64,000 nucleotides of DNA. Source: Sporobacter sp963677825 (GTDB taxonomy: Bacteria > Bacillota > Clostridia > Oscillospirales > Oscillospiraceae). The first letter of the stretch is position 1. The number at the start of each line of letters is the position of its first letter. Under the pieces are notes generated by a model that ran no database searches, was not told the origin of the DNA, and was given only the letters and a program-made list of their open reading frames with translations. The stretch is taken from the NCBI GenBank assembly GCA_963677825.2, contig CAXXEF010000001.1:1054001-1118000 (forward strand), in the 5' to 3' direction. This document shows positions 55,931-64,000 of this stretch, piece by piece. The position numbers and the translations under genes are program-made.

Positions 55931-56998
55931 ATGGACCTAGGTGAACGCAAAAAAAGAATACTGCGCGCCATCATCGATCAGTACGTCCGTACCGCTGAGC
56001 CTGTCGGCTCCAAGGCGCTCACGGGCGACCTTGATTTAGGCGTTTCGTCGGCCACAGTCCGCAACGAGATGGCCGAGCTGGAGTCGCTGGGGCTGCTGGA
56101 GCATCCGCACACTTCAGCCGGGCGCGTCCCGACGTGTCTGGGTTACCGTATATATGTCAACGAACTAATGGATCAGCATAAGCTGAGCTCTTCAGAGGCC
56201 AAGCAGATCGACAGCGCACTGTGCAGCCGCATCCAGCAGCTGGACAAAATCATAGCCGACGCCGGCCGACTAACCAATCAGCTGATGAGCTATCCGGCCT
56301 ATGCGCTGGCAGCGGCGGCAACCGTCGTTACCATTATACGCTTTGATATGATTCACGTTAACCCCAACACCTTCATTGTTGTTGTAATGCTCAGCACAAG
56401 ATTAGTCAAGAATAAACTTGTCAGCCTGCCCTCACAGGTGGAAAAGAGCTTTTTGACAACGCTTCAGGCGCTCTTTAACGCGAGCTTCACCAACATCACG
56501 GAAGATAAAATCACCAGCGAGCGCATCCGCGCGACCGAGCGGGCCGCCGGTGACAAAGACGGCGTCACTGCCGTTGTTGCGGGCTTTGCTATCGAGGTGC
56601 TGCTGGAGACAAAAGCGAGCGAAACGCACATCACCGGCGCATCAAGTCTACTAGAATATCCCGAGTACAGGGATGTCGAAAAGGCACACCGCCTGCTCCG
56701 CTATCTGTCCGACGACATGGAGCTTGCGCGCCTGCCCGCACCGGATGACAAAGCCGGCATGAAGATCACGATCGGCTCGGAAAATCTCGCCGACGAACTG
56801 CATGACTCAAGCGTCATCGTCGCACGGTACGACGCCGGCGACGAGTTGCAGGGTATTATCGGCGTCGTCGGGCCGACGCGTATGGATTATCCCAAAGTCG
56901 CGGCACGGCTGAAGTACATCGCACGCGGCCTCAGCTGGCTGCTGACCGGCGGCGTGTTGCCGCACGGCGACGGCAGCAATGAGGAGCCTCAGGACTGA
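55931..56998 (+). CDS. hrcA: Heat-inducible transcription repressor HrcA
   Basis: 355 residues. N-terminal winged helix with RKKRILRAIIDQYVRTAEPVGSKAL, cited for the AEPVGSK signature, and SSATVRNEMAELESLGLLEHPHTSAGRVPT. The C-terminal domain has GPTRMDYPKVAARL. HrcA binds CIRCE with GroEL help and represses the dnaK operon, including itself. GGAAGGA precedes the ATG. First gene of the operon. Confidence 0.96.
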   Translation: MDLGERKKRILRAIIDQYVRTAEPVGSKALTGDLDLGVSSATVRNEMAELESLGLLEHPHTSAGRVPTCLGYRIYVNELMDQHKLSSSEAKQIDSALCSRIQQLDKIIADAGRLTNQLMSYPAYALAAAATVVTIIRFDMIHVNPNTFIVVVMLSTRLVKNKLVSLPSQVEKSFLTTLQALFNASFTNITEDKITSERIRATERAAGDKDGVTAVVAGFAIEVLLETKASETHITGASSLLEYPEYRDVEKAHRLLRYLSDDMELARLPAPDDKAGMKITIGSENLADELHDSSVIVARYDAGDELQGIIGVVGPTRMDYPKVAARLKYIARGLSWLLTGGVLPHGDGSNEEPQD

Positions 56999-57046
56999 CC
57001 GTGTACAGCGCGTCCCTTTTACTAAAGAAGCAAGGAGATGACCGGA

Positions 57047-57571
57047 TTGGCAAAACAAAAAGCACCCGACATGCCCGAGGAGAACATCGAAACGACAGCC
57101 TCGGCGGAAGAAGATCAAGCAAATCCCGAGCGCGCACTGGCAGATCAGCTTGAACAAGCGCTCAATGTTGAAAAAGAAAAATATCTTCGTTTGGCCGCGG
57201 AATACGACAACTACAGAAAACGCAGTATCAAGGAACGTGAGGGAATATACAACGAATTGCGCTCTGATACAATCACCCGCTTTCTGCCCATCTACGACAA
57301 TCTCGCCCGCGCACTGAGCTTAGAGTGCGCCGACGAGCCCTTTTACAAGGGCGTAGAAATGATCATGTCGCAGCTGAAGGAAATTATGGATAAACTCGGC
57401 GTCAAGGCAATCGAGGCCGTCGGCAAGCCGTTCGACCCCGACCGACATAACGCTGTCATGCACGTCGAAGACCCTGAATATGGCGACGGTATCGTCGTCG
57501 AGGAATTTGAAAAAGGCTTTACGCTTGGCGACAAGGTCATACGTTTTTCAATGGTCAAAGTTGCCAACTAA
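57047..57571 (+). CDS. grpE: Nucleotide exchange factor GrpE
   Basis: About 174 residues. Long N-terminal coiled coil (LEQALNVEKEKYLRLAAEYDNYRKRS), then the beta-domain signature GVKAIEAVGKPFDPDRHNAV. AAGGAG at 57033-57038 abuts an ATG at 57038, too close to be used, so the TTG at 57047 is the more likely start; the earlier ATG would add three residues. It releases ADP from DnaK. Confidence 0.93.
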   Translation: MAKQKAPDMPEENIETTASAEEDQANPERALADQLEQALNVEKEKYLRLAAEYDNYRKRSIKEREGIYNELRSDTITRFLPIYDNLARALSLECADEPFYKGVEMIMSQLKEIMDKLGVKAIEAVGKPFDPDRHNAVMHVEDPEYGDGIVVEEFEKGFTLGDKVIRFSMVKVAN

Positions 57572-57615
57572 ACTAAATAAATATTTCTTATATACAATAA
57601 GGAGGAAATACACAA

Positions 57616-59469
57616 ATGGGTAAAATCATCGGAATAGATCTGGGTACGACAAACTCTTGCGTCGCCGTCATTGAGGGCGGCGAGCCGGTCGTCATCCCTA
57701 ACGCGGAGGGCGCGCGCACGACGCCGTCGGTCGTCGCCTTTTCAAAAGACGGCGAGCGGATGGTCGGCCAGGTGGCCAAACGTCAGGCAATCACCAACCC
57801 TGACCGCACTATCATCTCCATCAAACGCGAAATGGGTACCGGTCATAAGGTCGGCATCGATGGCAAGAACTACACGCCGCAGGAAATCTCGGCGATGATC
57901 CTTCAAAAGCTCAGGGCCGACGCCGAGGCGTACCTCGGGTCGACGGTTTCTGAAGCCGTCATCACCGTCCCGGCTTATTTCACCGACTCCCAGCGTCAGG
58001 CGACCAAGGACGCCGGCAAGATTGCCGGCCTCGAGGTCAAGCGCATCATCAACGAGCCGACGGCCGCGGCACTCGCGTACGGGCTCGATAAAGAAACCGA
58101 TCAGAAGATCATGGTCTACGACCTCGGCGGCGGTACGTTTGACGTATCGGTGCTCGAGATCGGTGACGGCGTCATTGAAGTTTTGGCGACAGCCGGTAAC
58201 AACCGCCTCGGCGGCGACGATTTTGACGACGCAATCGTCAAGTTCATGCTGGCTGAATTCAAAAAGGACACAGGCATTGACCTCGGTACCGATAAGATCG
58301 CCATGCAGCGTTTGCGCGAGGCAGCCGAAAAAGCCAAGATCGACTTGTCGGGCGTGACGAGCACCTCGATCAACCTGCCGTACGTCACGGCGGACGCGTC
58401 CGGCCCGAAACATATGGAAATGACACTCACGCGTGCCAAGTTTAACGAGCTGACAGCCGCGCTCGTCGAGAAAACAGTCGGCCCTGTCACGCAGGCGCTC
58501 AAAGACGCAGGCCTGTCTGCCAAGGAGCTGACTAAGGTTCTGCTCGTCGGCGGCTCGACACGTATCCCCGCCGTTCAGGACGCTGTCAAGCGCCTGACCA
58601 GCCAGGATCCGTTCAAGGGCATCAACCCCGACGAATGCGTTGCGGTCGGCGCGGCCATTCAGGCCGGCGTTCTCGGCGGCGATGTTAAGGACATGCTGCT
58701 GCTCGACGTCACGCCCCTGTCTCTGGGTATCGAGACGCTCGGCGGCGTGTTCACCAAGCTCATCGAGCGTAACACAACGATCCCGACCAAGAAGAGCCAG
58801 GTCTTCTCCACGGCTGCCGACAATCAGACGTCTGTCGAAGTCCACGTCCTGCAGGGCGAGCGCGACATCGCACAGTACAATAAAACACTCGGCCGCTTCA
58901 GTCTCGACGGCATCGCGCCGGCGCGACGCGGCGTGCCGCAGATCGAGGTCTCGTTCGACATCGACGCAAACGGTATCGTGAACGTTTCCGCCAAGGACCT
59001 CGGCACGGGCAAGGAACAACACATCACACTCACATCCTCGACAAACCTGTCCAAGGACGATATCGACAAAGCCGTCAAGGAAGCCGAGCAGTTCGCGCAG
59101 GAAGATGCGCAGCGTAAAGAAGAGGCCGATGCGCGCAACAACGCCGACCAGCTCGTCTACCAGAGCGAAAAGACGCTCAGCGAAGCCGGTGACAAGATTG
59201 ACGCCAGCGACAAGCAGACGATCGAAGAGGCTGTCACAAAAGTTAAAACAGCGCTCTCCGGCACCGATACCGCCGCCATCAAGGAAGCGGCCGACGAACT
59301 GCAAAAGGCCTTCTACGCCGTCAGCGAAAAAATGTACGCCAACACCGGCGACGCCGGTGCCCCCGGCCCGGACGCCACGTCCGGTGACGCCGGCTCAGAC
59401 GAGGCGCCCGGCGGCGGCGAGTACTACGACGCAGACTACGAGGTCGTCGATGACGACGAAAAGAAATAA
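57616..59469 (+). CDS. dnaK: Chaperone DnaK (Hsp70)
   Basis: 617 residues. Nucleotide-binding domain with GIDLGTTNSCVAV, IINEPTAAALAYG, IMVYDLGGGTFDVSVLE and VLLVGGSTRIPAVQ. The substrate domain (about 375-500) begins LLLDVTPLSLGIETLGG. The C-terminal tail is Gly/Asp/Glu-rich, ending DYEVVDDDEKK. AAGGAGGAAA precedes the ATG. Standard length and fully intact. Confidence 0.98.
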   Translation: MGKIIGIDLGTTNSCVAVIEGGEPVVIPNAEGARTTPSVVAFSKDGERMVGQVAKRQAITNPDRTIISIKREMGTGHKVGIDGKNYTPQEISAMILQKLRADAEAYLGSTVSEAVITVPAYFTDSQRQATKDAGKIAGLEVKRIINEPTAAALAYGLDKETDQKIMVYDLGGGTFDVSVLEIGDGVIEVLATAGNNRLGGDDFDDAIVKFMLAEFKKDTGIDLGTDKIAMQRLREAAEKAKIDLSGVTSTSINLPYVTADASGPKHMEMTLTRAKFNELTAALVEKTVGPVTQALKDAGLSAKELTKVLLVGGSTRIPAVQDAVKRLTSQDPFKGINPDECVAVGAAIQAGVLGGDVKDMLLLDVTPLSLGIETLGGVFTKLIERNTTIPTKKSQVFSTAADNQTSVEVHVLQGERDIAQYNKTLGRFSLDGIAPARRGVPQIEVSFDIDANGIVNVSAKDLGTGKEQHITLTSSTNLSKDDIDKAVKEAEQFAQEDAQRKEEADARNNADQLVYQSEKTLSEAGDKIDASDKQTIEEAVTKVKTALSGTDTAAIKEAADELQKAFYAVSEKMYANTGDAGAPGPDATSGDAGSDEAPGGGEYYDADYEVVDDDEKK

Positions 59470-59497
59470 ACCGGCATAAAAACCATTAAAGTACAGC

Positions 59498-59531
59498 GAA
59501 GAATCTCCGCTAAGCAACGGAGATTCTTCGT
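59498..59531 (+). terminator. Partial terminator between dnaK and dnaJ
   Basis: GAAGAATCTCCG, loop of eight, CGGAGATTCTTC, few T's after it. Probably lowers dnaJ relative to dnaK or caps the dnaK message. Confidence 0.6.
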
Positions 59532-59578
59532 TCGTGCGTTGATTTGACAGCAAACCGCGGGGGAGGCATACGCAATAC

Positions 59579-60694
59579 ATGGCAGAAAAACGCGATTACT
59601 ACGAGGTCCTCGGCTTAGACCGGGGCTGCACCGACGCTGAGATAAAAAAAGCGTTCCGGCATCACGCCAAAAAGCATCATCCGGACGTTAACAAAGACGA
59701 CACGGAGGCTGAAGTGCGTTTCAAAGAGGTCAACGAAGCGTACGAAGTGCTGTCCGACGACGAGAAGCGCGCCCGATACGATCAGTATGGGCACGCCGGT
59801 GTCGATCCGAATTTCGGCGGCGGCGGCGGTTTCGGCGGCTTTGGCGACATGGGCTTCGACCTCGGCGACATCTTCGGTACAATTTTCGGCGGTGGCGGCA
59901 GCACAAACGCACGCTCGAAGAACGCACCGCGGCGCGGCGAGCGCGTGCGCGCCGAACTCACGATTACCTTTGAGGAAGCGGCATTCGGCGCCGATAAAGA
60001 GGTGCAAATATCGCGCATCGAGCCGTGCGACGACTGCGAGGGCACCGGCTGCGCCGACGGCACAACAGCGGAGATCTGCGACGAGTGCCACGGCAGCGGC
60101 GTCGTCACGAAGCAAACACGCACCGTATTCGGCGTCATGCAAAGCAGCACCGAGTGTCCCAAGTGCGACGGACGCGGTAAAATCATCCATCAGCCGTGTT
60201 CCACCTGCCGCGGTCTCGGGCTCGTACGTAAAAAGAAGAAAATCACCGTTAATATCCCTGCCGGGATTGACAGCAATCAGACGCTCAACCTGCGCGGCCA
60301 GGGCAGCGCAGGGGCCAACGGCGGTCCGGCAGGCGACTTGTACATCACCGTTTTCGTCGAGCCGCACCCTCTTTTCAAGCGTGAGGGCAACGCCGTTTTA
60401 TACGAGCTGCCGATCTCTATTGTGCAGGCGTCACTCGGTGCGCAAGTCGAAGTACCAACGCTCGACGGCGATGTAAAATACACCATACCGGACGGCACAC
60501 AGACCGGAACAGTCTTCCGTCTGCGCGGCAAGGGCATCACGAATCTGCATGGCAGCGGACGCGGAGACCAGTACGTCACCGTACACGTTGAGATCCCGAA
60601 AAACCTCACAAAGGAGCAAAAGGATCTGCTCAGTCAGTTTGGTGAGACACTTGGTGCCGGCGGCAAGGGCGTTAAGAAGAAAAAAAAGCGCTGA
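59579..60694 (+). CDS. dnaJ: Chaperone DnaJ (Hsp40)
   Basis: 371 residues. J domain with the HPD motif in KKHHPDVNKD, a Gly/Phe-rich linker (GGGGGFGGFGDMGFDL), four zinc repeats (CDDCEGTG, CDECHGSG, CPKCDGRG, CSTCRGLG), and the C-terminal substrate domains. The start follows GGGAGG by twelve bases, rather far. Last gene of the heat-shock operon; no prmA-like gene follows as in some Firmicutes. Confidence 0.97.
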   Translation: MAEKRDYYEVLGLDRGCTDAEIKKAFRHHAKKHHPDVNKDDTEAEVRFKEVNEAYEVLSDDEKRARYDQYGHAGVDPNFGGGGGFGGFGDMGFDLGDIFGTIFGGGGSTNARSKNAPRRGERVRAELTITFEEAAFGADKEVQISRIEPCDDCEGTGCADGTTAEICDECHGSGVVTKQTRTVFGVMQSSTECPKCDGRGKIIHQPCSTCRGLGLVRKKKKITVNIPAGIDSNQTLNLRGQGSAGANGGPAGDLYITVFVEPHPLFKREGNAVLYELPISIVQASLGAQVEVPTLDGDVKYTIPDGTQTGTVFRLRGKGITNLHGSGRGDQYVTVHVEIPKNLTKEQKDLLSQFGETLGAGGKGVKKKKKR

Positions 60695-60703
60695 TATAAA
60701 CGA

Positions 60704-60736
60704 TAAAAAAACGGCGAGCTATGCTCGCCGTTTTTT
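60704..60736 (+). terminator. Terminator of the dnaK operon
   Basis: AAAAAACGGCGAGC, loop TAT, GCTCGCCGTTTTTT. Confidence 0.9.
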
Positions 60737-60862
60737 GCTGCGCCCCGGATGCATTCACTTCCCTCCCCACGCGATCTTTTGCTGCGCCCCGGGTGCGTTC
60801 GCTTACTCCCACGCGTTCTTTTTGCTGCGCCCCGGGTGCGTTCGCCTATCCAGCATCGGCAC
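60731..60862. repeat. Three imperfect tandem copies of a 43-44 bp unit
   Basis: TTTTGCTGCGCCCCGGGTGC-type units begin (at GCTGCG) near 60737, 60781 and 60824, spaced 44 and 43 bases. The first copy differs at several positions, the last is shortened. The first begins inside the terminator T run. No protein or RNA gene recognised. Confidence 0.8.
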
Positions 60863-61102
60863 GAGCCTCACTGCTCCCGACGTACGCACCGTCGTTTGCC
60901 AATACGCTTATAGCGCCACGGATGCCGGCGCTCGCCAGATCTCCGCGCACTTTTAATGTGCAACGGTTGTCAGAAGCTGGGATACACACGCGCGTTTTAC
61001 CGCGAATTTAATACTGTACTTTTTAGGCGATTCTTGCTATCATTAAGTAAATATGTACACGAAAACGTCTGCCGGGAGCAGCGGGCTTCGGAGGGATTAT
61101 TG
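60863..61102. other. Leader region of the mannosyltransferase gene
   Basis: About 240 bases without a supported gene. The ORF of the next gene is open from 60956, but the residues are unlike a protein start and the ribosome binding site lies near 61090. Confidence 0.5.
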
Positions 61103-63007
61103 TTGTATACCTCACTCATCACAACTGTATTTGCTGTTGTCACGGTCACCTGTCTGGTGCTATTTTTTAGATACTACCTGCGTGCGAGCATGCCGCTGAC
61201 CGGCACAACCGAGTGGATTTCCCGCATCGTCAACAAGCCGCATTTTACCCTCACATTCCGCCGTCACCCGATGACAAAGCGTGATGCGCTTCCGCTTGCG
61301 ATCATCACAATCGTGTGTGCGGCGCTCGGTTTTTTAAATCTCGGCGATTTAACGAACCCGCAAAGTTTTTATCATTTCGACAATCAGGGCGACACCGTAC
61401 TCATCGAGCTCGACGAGCCAACAGACATTGGCGCCGTCATGTATTACACCGGCCTATGGATCGGCTCGTATAAGCTCGAATTCTCGAACGACGGCAACAA
61501 CTGGCAGCGCCAATATGCTGCCGACGATCACGATTCTGAAATGAATCAGCCGCATTCCGATCTGTTCAAGTGGCGCTACGCCGACGTCAACGATTTTAAT
61601 CTGCCGACGAAATACATCCGCATCACCGCTGAACGCGGGCCGCTGGAGCTCGGCGAGCTGGCACTGACGACAAAGTTCGGCACGCCCATCACCGCCGATC
61701 ATATCACCACCGACGCTGTCGAGCTCTTCGACGAGCAGGACATCGTCCCCGACGCGCCGAGCTACATGAACAGCATGTACTTCGACGAAATTTACCATGG
61801 GCGCACGGCGTACGAAAACCTGCGCGACATTTCCCCCTACGAAACGACGCACCCGCCGCTGGGTAAGCTGATCATTTCGGTCGGCGTGAGCCTTTTCGGT
61901 ATGGTGCCGTTCGGCTGGCGCTTTATGGGCGTGCTGTTCGGCGTGCTGATGCTGCCGATTTTATACATCTTCTTAAAAAACATGTTCGGCAAGACGGTCA
62001 TCGCCTCATGCGGCACGATTTTATTCGGCTTCGACTTTATGCACTTCGTGCAAACGCGCATCGGTACGATCGATACGTACGGTGTCATATTCATCCTGCT
62101 GTCCTACTTCTTTATGTACCGCTTTATTACGCTCAACCCCGAGACGCCGATACGCAAATCGCTGTGGCCGCTGGCGCTGTCGGGTCTGTCGTTCGGCATC
62201 GGCTGTGCGAGCAAATGGACGGTCATCTACGCCGGGGCTGGGCTTCTGGCACTGTACATCCTGCACCTCGTCCAGGTGCGCAAATACTACGACGAAAACG
62301 ACATTCTGGGCTTCCGGGCGCGGCTTTTAAAAACGCTGCTTCTGACCGGCGTGTTCTTTCTCGTCATTCCGGCGATCATCTACTGCCTGAGCTACATCCA
62401 AAACGCGCACGCCGCCGGTATGCGTGTGTCTGAGGGTATGCTTTGGGACCCTGCTTTCTACAAGATGATCTGGAATAACCAGAAGTTCATGTTCAGCTAC
62501 CACAGCGGTCTGGACGCAACACACGCGTACGGTTCGTCGTGGTACCAATGGATCGTCGATGGGCGGCCGATTCTGTACTACCGCGACACATCCATGGGCG
62601 GCGGGCTTAAATCTGCGTTCGCGTCGTTCGGCAACCCGCTTGTTTGGTGGGGCGGATTTTTGGCGATGATCGCTATGGGTTACCGCTTCTACAAGTATAA
62701 AGACGGGAAGGCGCTGTTTATCCTGATCGGGTATTTCAGCCAGCTCGCGCCGTGGTTTTTCATCTCGCGCGTTGTGTTCATCTATCACTATTTCCCGAGC
62801 GTCATCTTCCTGGTGCTCGCGCTCAGCCATGTGTTCAACACGATCTGGGAACGCCGATACGGCAGCTACCGCATGGCTGTGCTCGGTTTTACCGGCGCGA
62901 CCGTCGGCTTATTCGCGGCGTTTTACCCAGTACTGACAGGCGTACCCGTTTCCGAGTTTTACACAAAATATTTCCTGCGCTGGATCCCGTCGGCTTGGCC
63001 GTTTTAA
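61103..63007 (+). CDS. Protein O-mannosyltransferase-like membrane glycosyltransferase (GT39) with extracellular beta domain
   Basis: About 634 residues starting at TTG 61103 (alternative TTG 61100), eight bases after GGAGG. After an N-terminal transmembrane helix and a second at about 60-80 comes a soluble region (about 90-215) containing LEFSNDGNNWQRQY, which looks like a discoidin/F5-8-type beta sandwich. The catalytic part follows: YFDEIYHGRTAYE with the Asp-Glu pair, THPPLGKLIISVGV, then about ten transmembrane helices. GT39 enzymes move mannose from a polyprenyl phosphate to proteins or lipids. Acceptor and donor unknown; surface-protein glycosylation is likely. Confidence 0.82.
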   Translation: MYTSLITTVFAVVTVTCLVLFFRYYLRASMPLTGTTEWISRIVNKPHFTLTFRRHPMTKRDALPLAIITIVCAALGFLNLGDLTNPQSFYHFDNQGDTVLIELDEPTDIGAVMYYTGLWIGSYKLEFSNDGNNWQRQYAADDHDSEMNQPHSDLFKWRYADVNDFNLPTKYIRITAERGPLELGELALTTKFGTPITADHITTDAVELFDEQDIVPDAPSYMNSMYFDEIYHGRTAYENLRDISPYETTHPPLGKLIISVGVSLFGMVPFGWRFMGVLFGVLMLPILYIFLKNMFGKTVIASCGTILFGFDFMHFVQTRIGTIDTYGVIFILLSYFFMYRFITLNPETPIRKSLWPLALSGLSFGIGCASKWTVIYAGAGLLALYILHLVQVRKYYDENDILGFRARLLKTLLLTGVFFLVIPAIIYCLSYIQNAHAAGMRVSEGMLWDPAFYKMIWNNQKFMFSYHSGLDATHAYGSSWYQWIVDGRPILYYRDTSMGGGLKSAFASFGNPLVWWGGFLAMIAMGYRFYKYKDGKALFILIGYFSQLAPWFFISRVVFIYHYFPSVIFLVLALSHVFNTIWERRYGSYRMAVLGFTGATVGLFAAFYPVLTGVPVSEFYTKYFLRWIPSAWPF

Positions 63008-63068
63008 AATAAACCGCCGCGCTAAACGTCGCGGATACAAAATGAATGACATTCTGGAGGCACTTATT

Positions 63069-63503
63069 ATGCTGGCACTTGGCTGTGATCACGGTGGCTT
63101 TGCTCTGATGCAGGAGCTAATCCGCCATCTGGACGCTGACGGCGTCGATTATAAAAACTTCGGCACTTATTCACCTGAAAGCTGCGACTACCCCGTCATC
63201 GCTGAATCCGTCGCGCGCAGCATCCAGTCGGGCGAATGCGACAAAGGGATGCTCGTCTGCGGGACAGGCATCGGCATGTCGATCGCGGCCAACCGTTTTA
63301 ACGGCATTCGCGCCGCGCTGTGCAGCGACAGCTACAGCGCGGAAATGACGCGCCGTCATAACGACGCGAACATCCTCGTACTCGGCGGGCGTGTCATCGG
63401 CCCCGCCCTTGCCGAATCGATCCTCGACACGTTTTTGAAAACGCCGTTTGAAGGCGGACGTCACGCCCGACGTATCGGTATGTTCGACAGCTTCACGCCA
63501 TGA
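63069..63503 (+). CDS. rpiB: Ribose-5-phosphate isomerase B
   Basis: 144 residues. LALGCDHGGFALMQEL start, the catalytic Cys in GMLVCGTGIGMSIAANRFNGIRAA, cited for the CGTGIGMSIAANR motif, and ARRHNDANILVLGGR. Interconverts ribulose 5-phosphate and ribose 5-phosphate in the pentose phosphate pathway (or allose 6-phosphate in some members). GGAGG precedes ATG 63069; the ATG at 63042 is not supported. Confidence 0.93.
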   Translation: MLALGCDHGGFALMQELIRHLDADGVDYKNFGTYSPESCDYPVIAESVARSIQSGECDKGMLVCGTGIGMSIAANRFNGIRAALCSDSYSAEMTRRHNDANILVLGGRVIGPALAESILDTFLKTPFEGGRHARRIGMFDSFTP

Positions 63504-63700
63504 AACGCGGCGTTCCGAAAACATACCGCAGCAAACGGCCGCTGAAGATCGCACTGACCGTTCTGATCTCGCTGATCGTTTCTGTATTGATTTTAGCCGT
63601 CGTTTTGTTTTTCGTCCTGCGGCAATATATCGTTTATGAGCCGGACGGCGGGCTCCATCTGGACATCCCGTGGTTGTCGGATACGACAACACCCAATTAA
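63500..63700 (+). CDS. Small single-pass membrane protein
   Basis: 66 residues starting at the ATGA overlap with rpiB, implying coupled translation. A basic N-terminus (KRGVPKTYRSKRPLK) precedes one strong transmembrane helix, and an extracellular tail of about 25 residues reads YIVYEPDGGLHLDIPWL. That tail resembles the juxtamembrane segment of larger clostridial membrane-anchored glycosyl-hydrolase-type proteins, so this could be a shortened relative. Function unknown. Confidence 0.65.
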   Translation: MKRGVPKTYRSKRPLKIALTVLISLIVSVLILAVVLFFVLRQYIVYEPDGGLHLDIPWLSDTTTPN

Positions 63701-63761
63701 TATCGATGATCTTTTACAATATATTATAATGTATAACCTGTTTTTCAGAGCAGGCACTATG

Positions 63762-63794
63762 AGCGGCGCGGAACAATTGTTCCGCGCCGCTTTT
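63762..63794 (+). terminator. Terminator after rpiB unit
   Basis: Perfect palindromic stem AGCGGCGCGGAACAA/TTGTTCCGCGCCGCT then TTTT. Confidence 0.85.
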
Positions 63795-64000
63795 GGTAAT
63801 TATATGCAAGGTCGGCGGCTCCTCATCCTAAATTCGCCCAATTAATTTATGCAATATAACCAAACACTCTATTGATTATCCGTCATTTCGCAAAACCTTC
63901 CGGTCACAATTACCAAAGTTTAGGAATTGATGTTTCTTTTTGTAATCGATTGTTTTATAATAGCCCGCAGTAGATGATTTCTGTAACCATTTGTTACTTT
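63795..64000. other. AT-rich intergenic end of window
   Basis: No gene seen. A TATAAT at 63955-63960 with TTTCTT 17 bases upstream may be a promoter for a plus-strand gene beyond the window; the -35 is weak. Confidence 0.35.

Noticed and set aside
57742..59304. A 520-codon frame antisense to dnaK
   Set aside because: A well-known kind of antisense open frame in GC-rich dnaK genes; no start signals and no recognisable motif.
60731..60862. CRISPR array
   Set aside because: The three units are contiguous tandem copies without unique spacers, and no cas genes are present.

Overview
The window is about 64 kb of chromosome from a spore-forming, fairly GC-rich member of the Firmicutes, most likely class Clostridia (an Oscillospirales-type lineage is my guess). 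The signs are both dipicolinate synthase subunits, an uninterrupted sigma-K gene, a tryptophan T-box leader, a long Bacillus/Clostridium-type SRP RNA with an Alu domain, hrcA under a CIRCE element, GGAGG ribosome binding sites and many compact stem-plus-U-run terminators. I see no prophage, insertion sequence or CRISPR array. Most of the window is core chromosome.

Layout. 1-7.1 kb: a truncated NAD synthetase gene, an M20 peptidase, pyridoxal kinase, beta-carbonic anhydrase, an MFS exporter, DAHP synthase and a HAD phosphatase. 7.1-13.9 kb: a complete trpEGDCFBA operon on the minus strand behind a sigma-A promoter and a UGG-specifier T-box. 14.0-25.1 kb: an accessory cluster built around a molybdenum aldehyde oxidoreductase. 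It holds a MocA-like nucleotidyltransferase fused to an HD domain, the Mop enzyme, a flavin/Fe-S/CCG-domain electron carrier, a zinc-ribbon redox peptide, a Tes/MJ0619-like radical SAM enzyme, a methyltransferase, a PaaK-like AMP-CoA ligase and XdhC. 25.1-33.9 kb: a ferritin-like protein, a COG2509 flavoprotein, a eukaryote-type hexokinase, RNase Z with an ECF S component, a CPA2 antiporter, and an Amt-PII fusion behind what looks like an ANTAR-controlled antitermination leader.

34.0-40.2 kb: one rRNA operon on the minus strand in the order 16S - tRNA-Ala - tRNA-Ile - 23S - tRNA-Lys - tRNA-Glu - 5S; two tRNAs between 23S and 5S is uncommon. 40.3-45.6 kb: metA, dpaA/dpaB and a nifS-nadA-nifU operon. 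45.6-50.6 kb: an S-layer-homology protein, two tiny hydrophobic peptide genes, SRP RNA, dnaX, ybaB and ogt. 50.6-55.7 kb: an M23/G5 cell-wall peptidase, sigK, a SLOG-family protein, an FMN-riboswitch-controlled ribU, a lipoprotein and an exported protein. 55.8-60.7 kb: hrcA-grpE-dnaK-dnaJ. 61-63.7 kb: a GT39 mannosyltransferase, rpiB and a small membrane protein.

The least understood part is the aldehyde oxidoreductase cluster at 14-25 kb. Its MocA-like and XdhC proteins fit molybdopterin cytosine dinucleotide maturation and insertion, and its flavin/Fe-S protein and redox peptide fit electron transfer. The radical SAM enzyme, methyltransferase and CoA ligase have no obvious role in a standard aldehyde oxidoreductase, so they suggest an undescribed substrate, cofactor modification or product. 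The second notable system is the nitrogen module, where a fused ammonium channel and PII sensor lies behind a tandem-hexaloop antiterminator leader. All identifications come from reading sequence and motifs; no database search was run.
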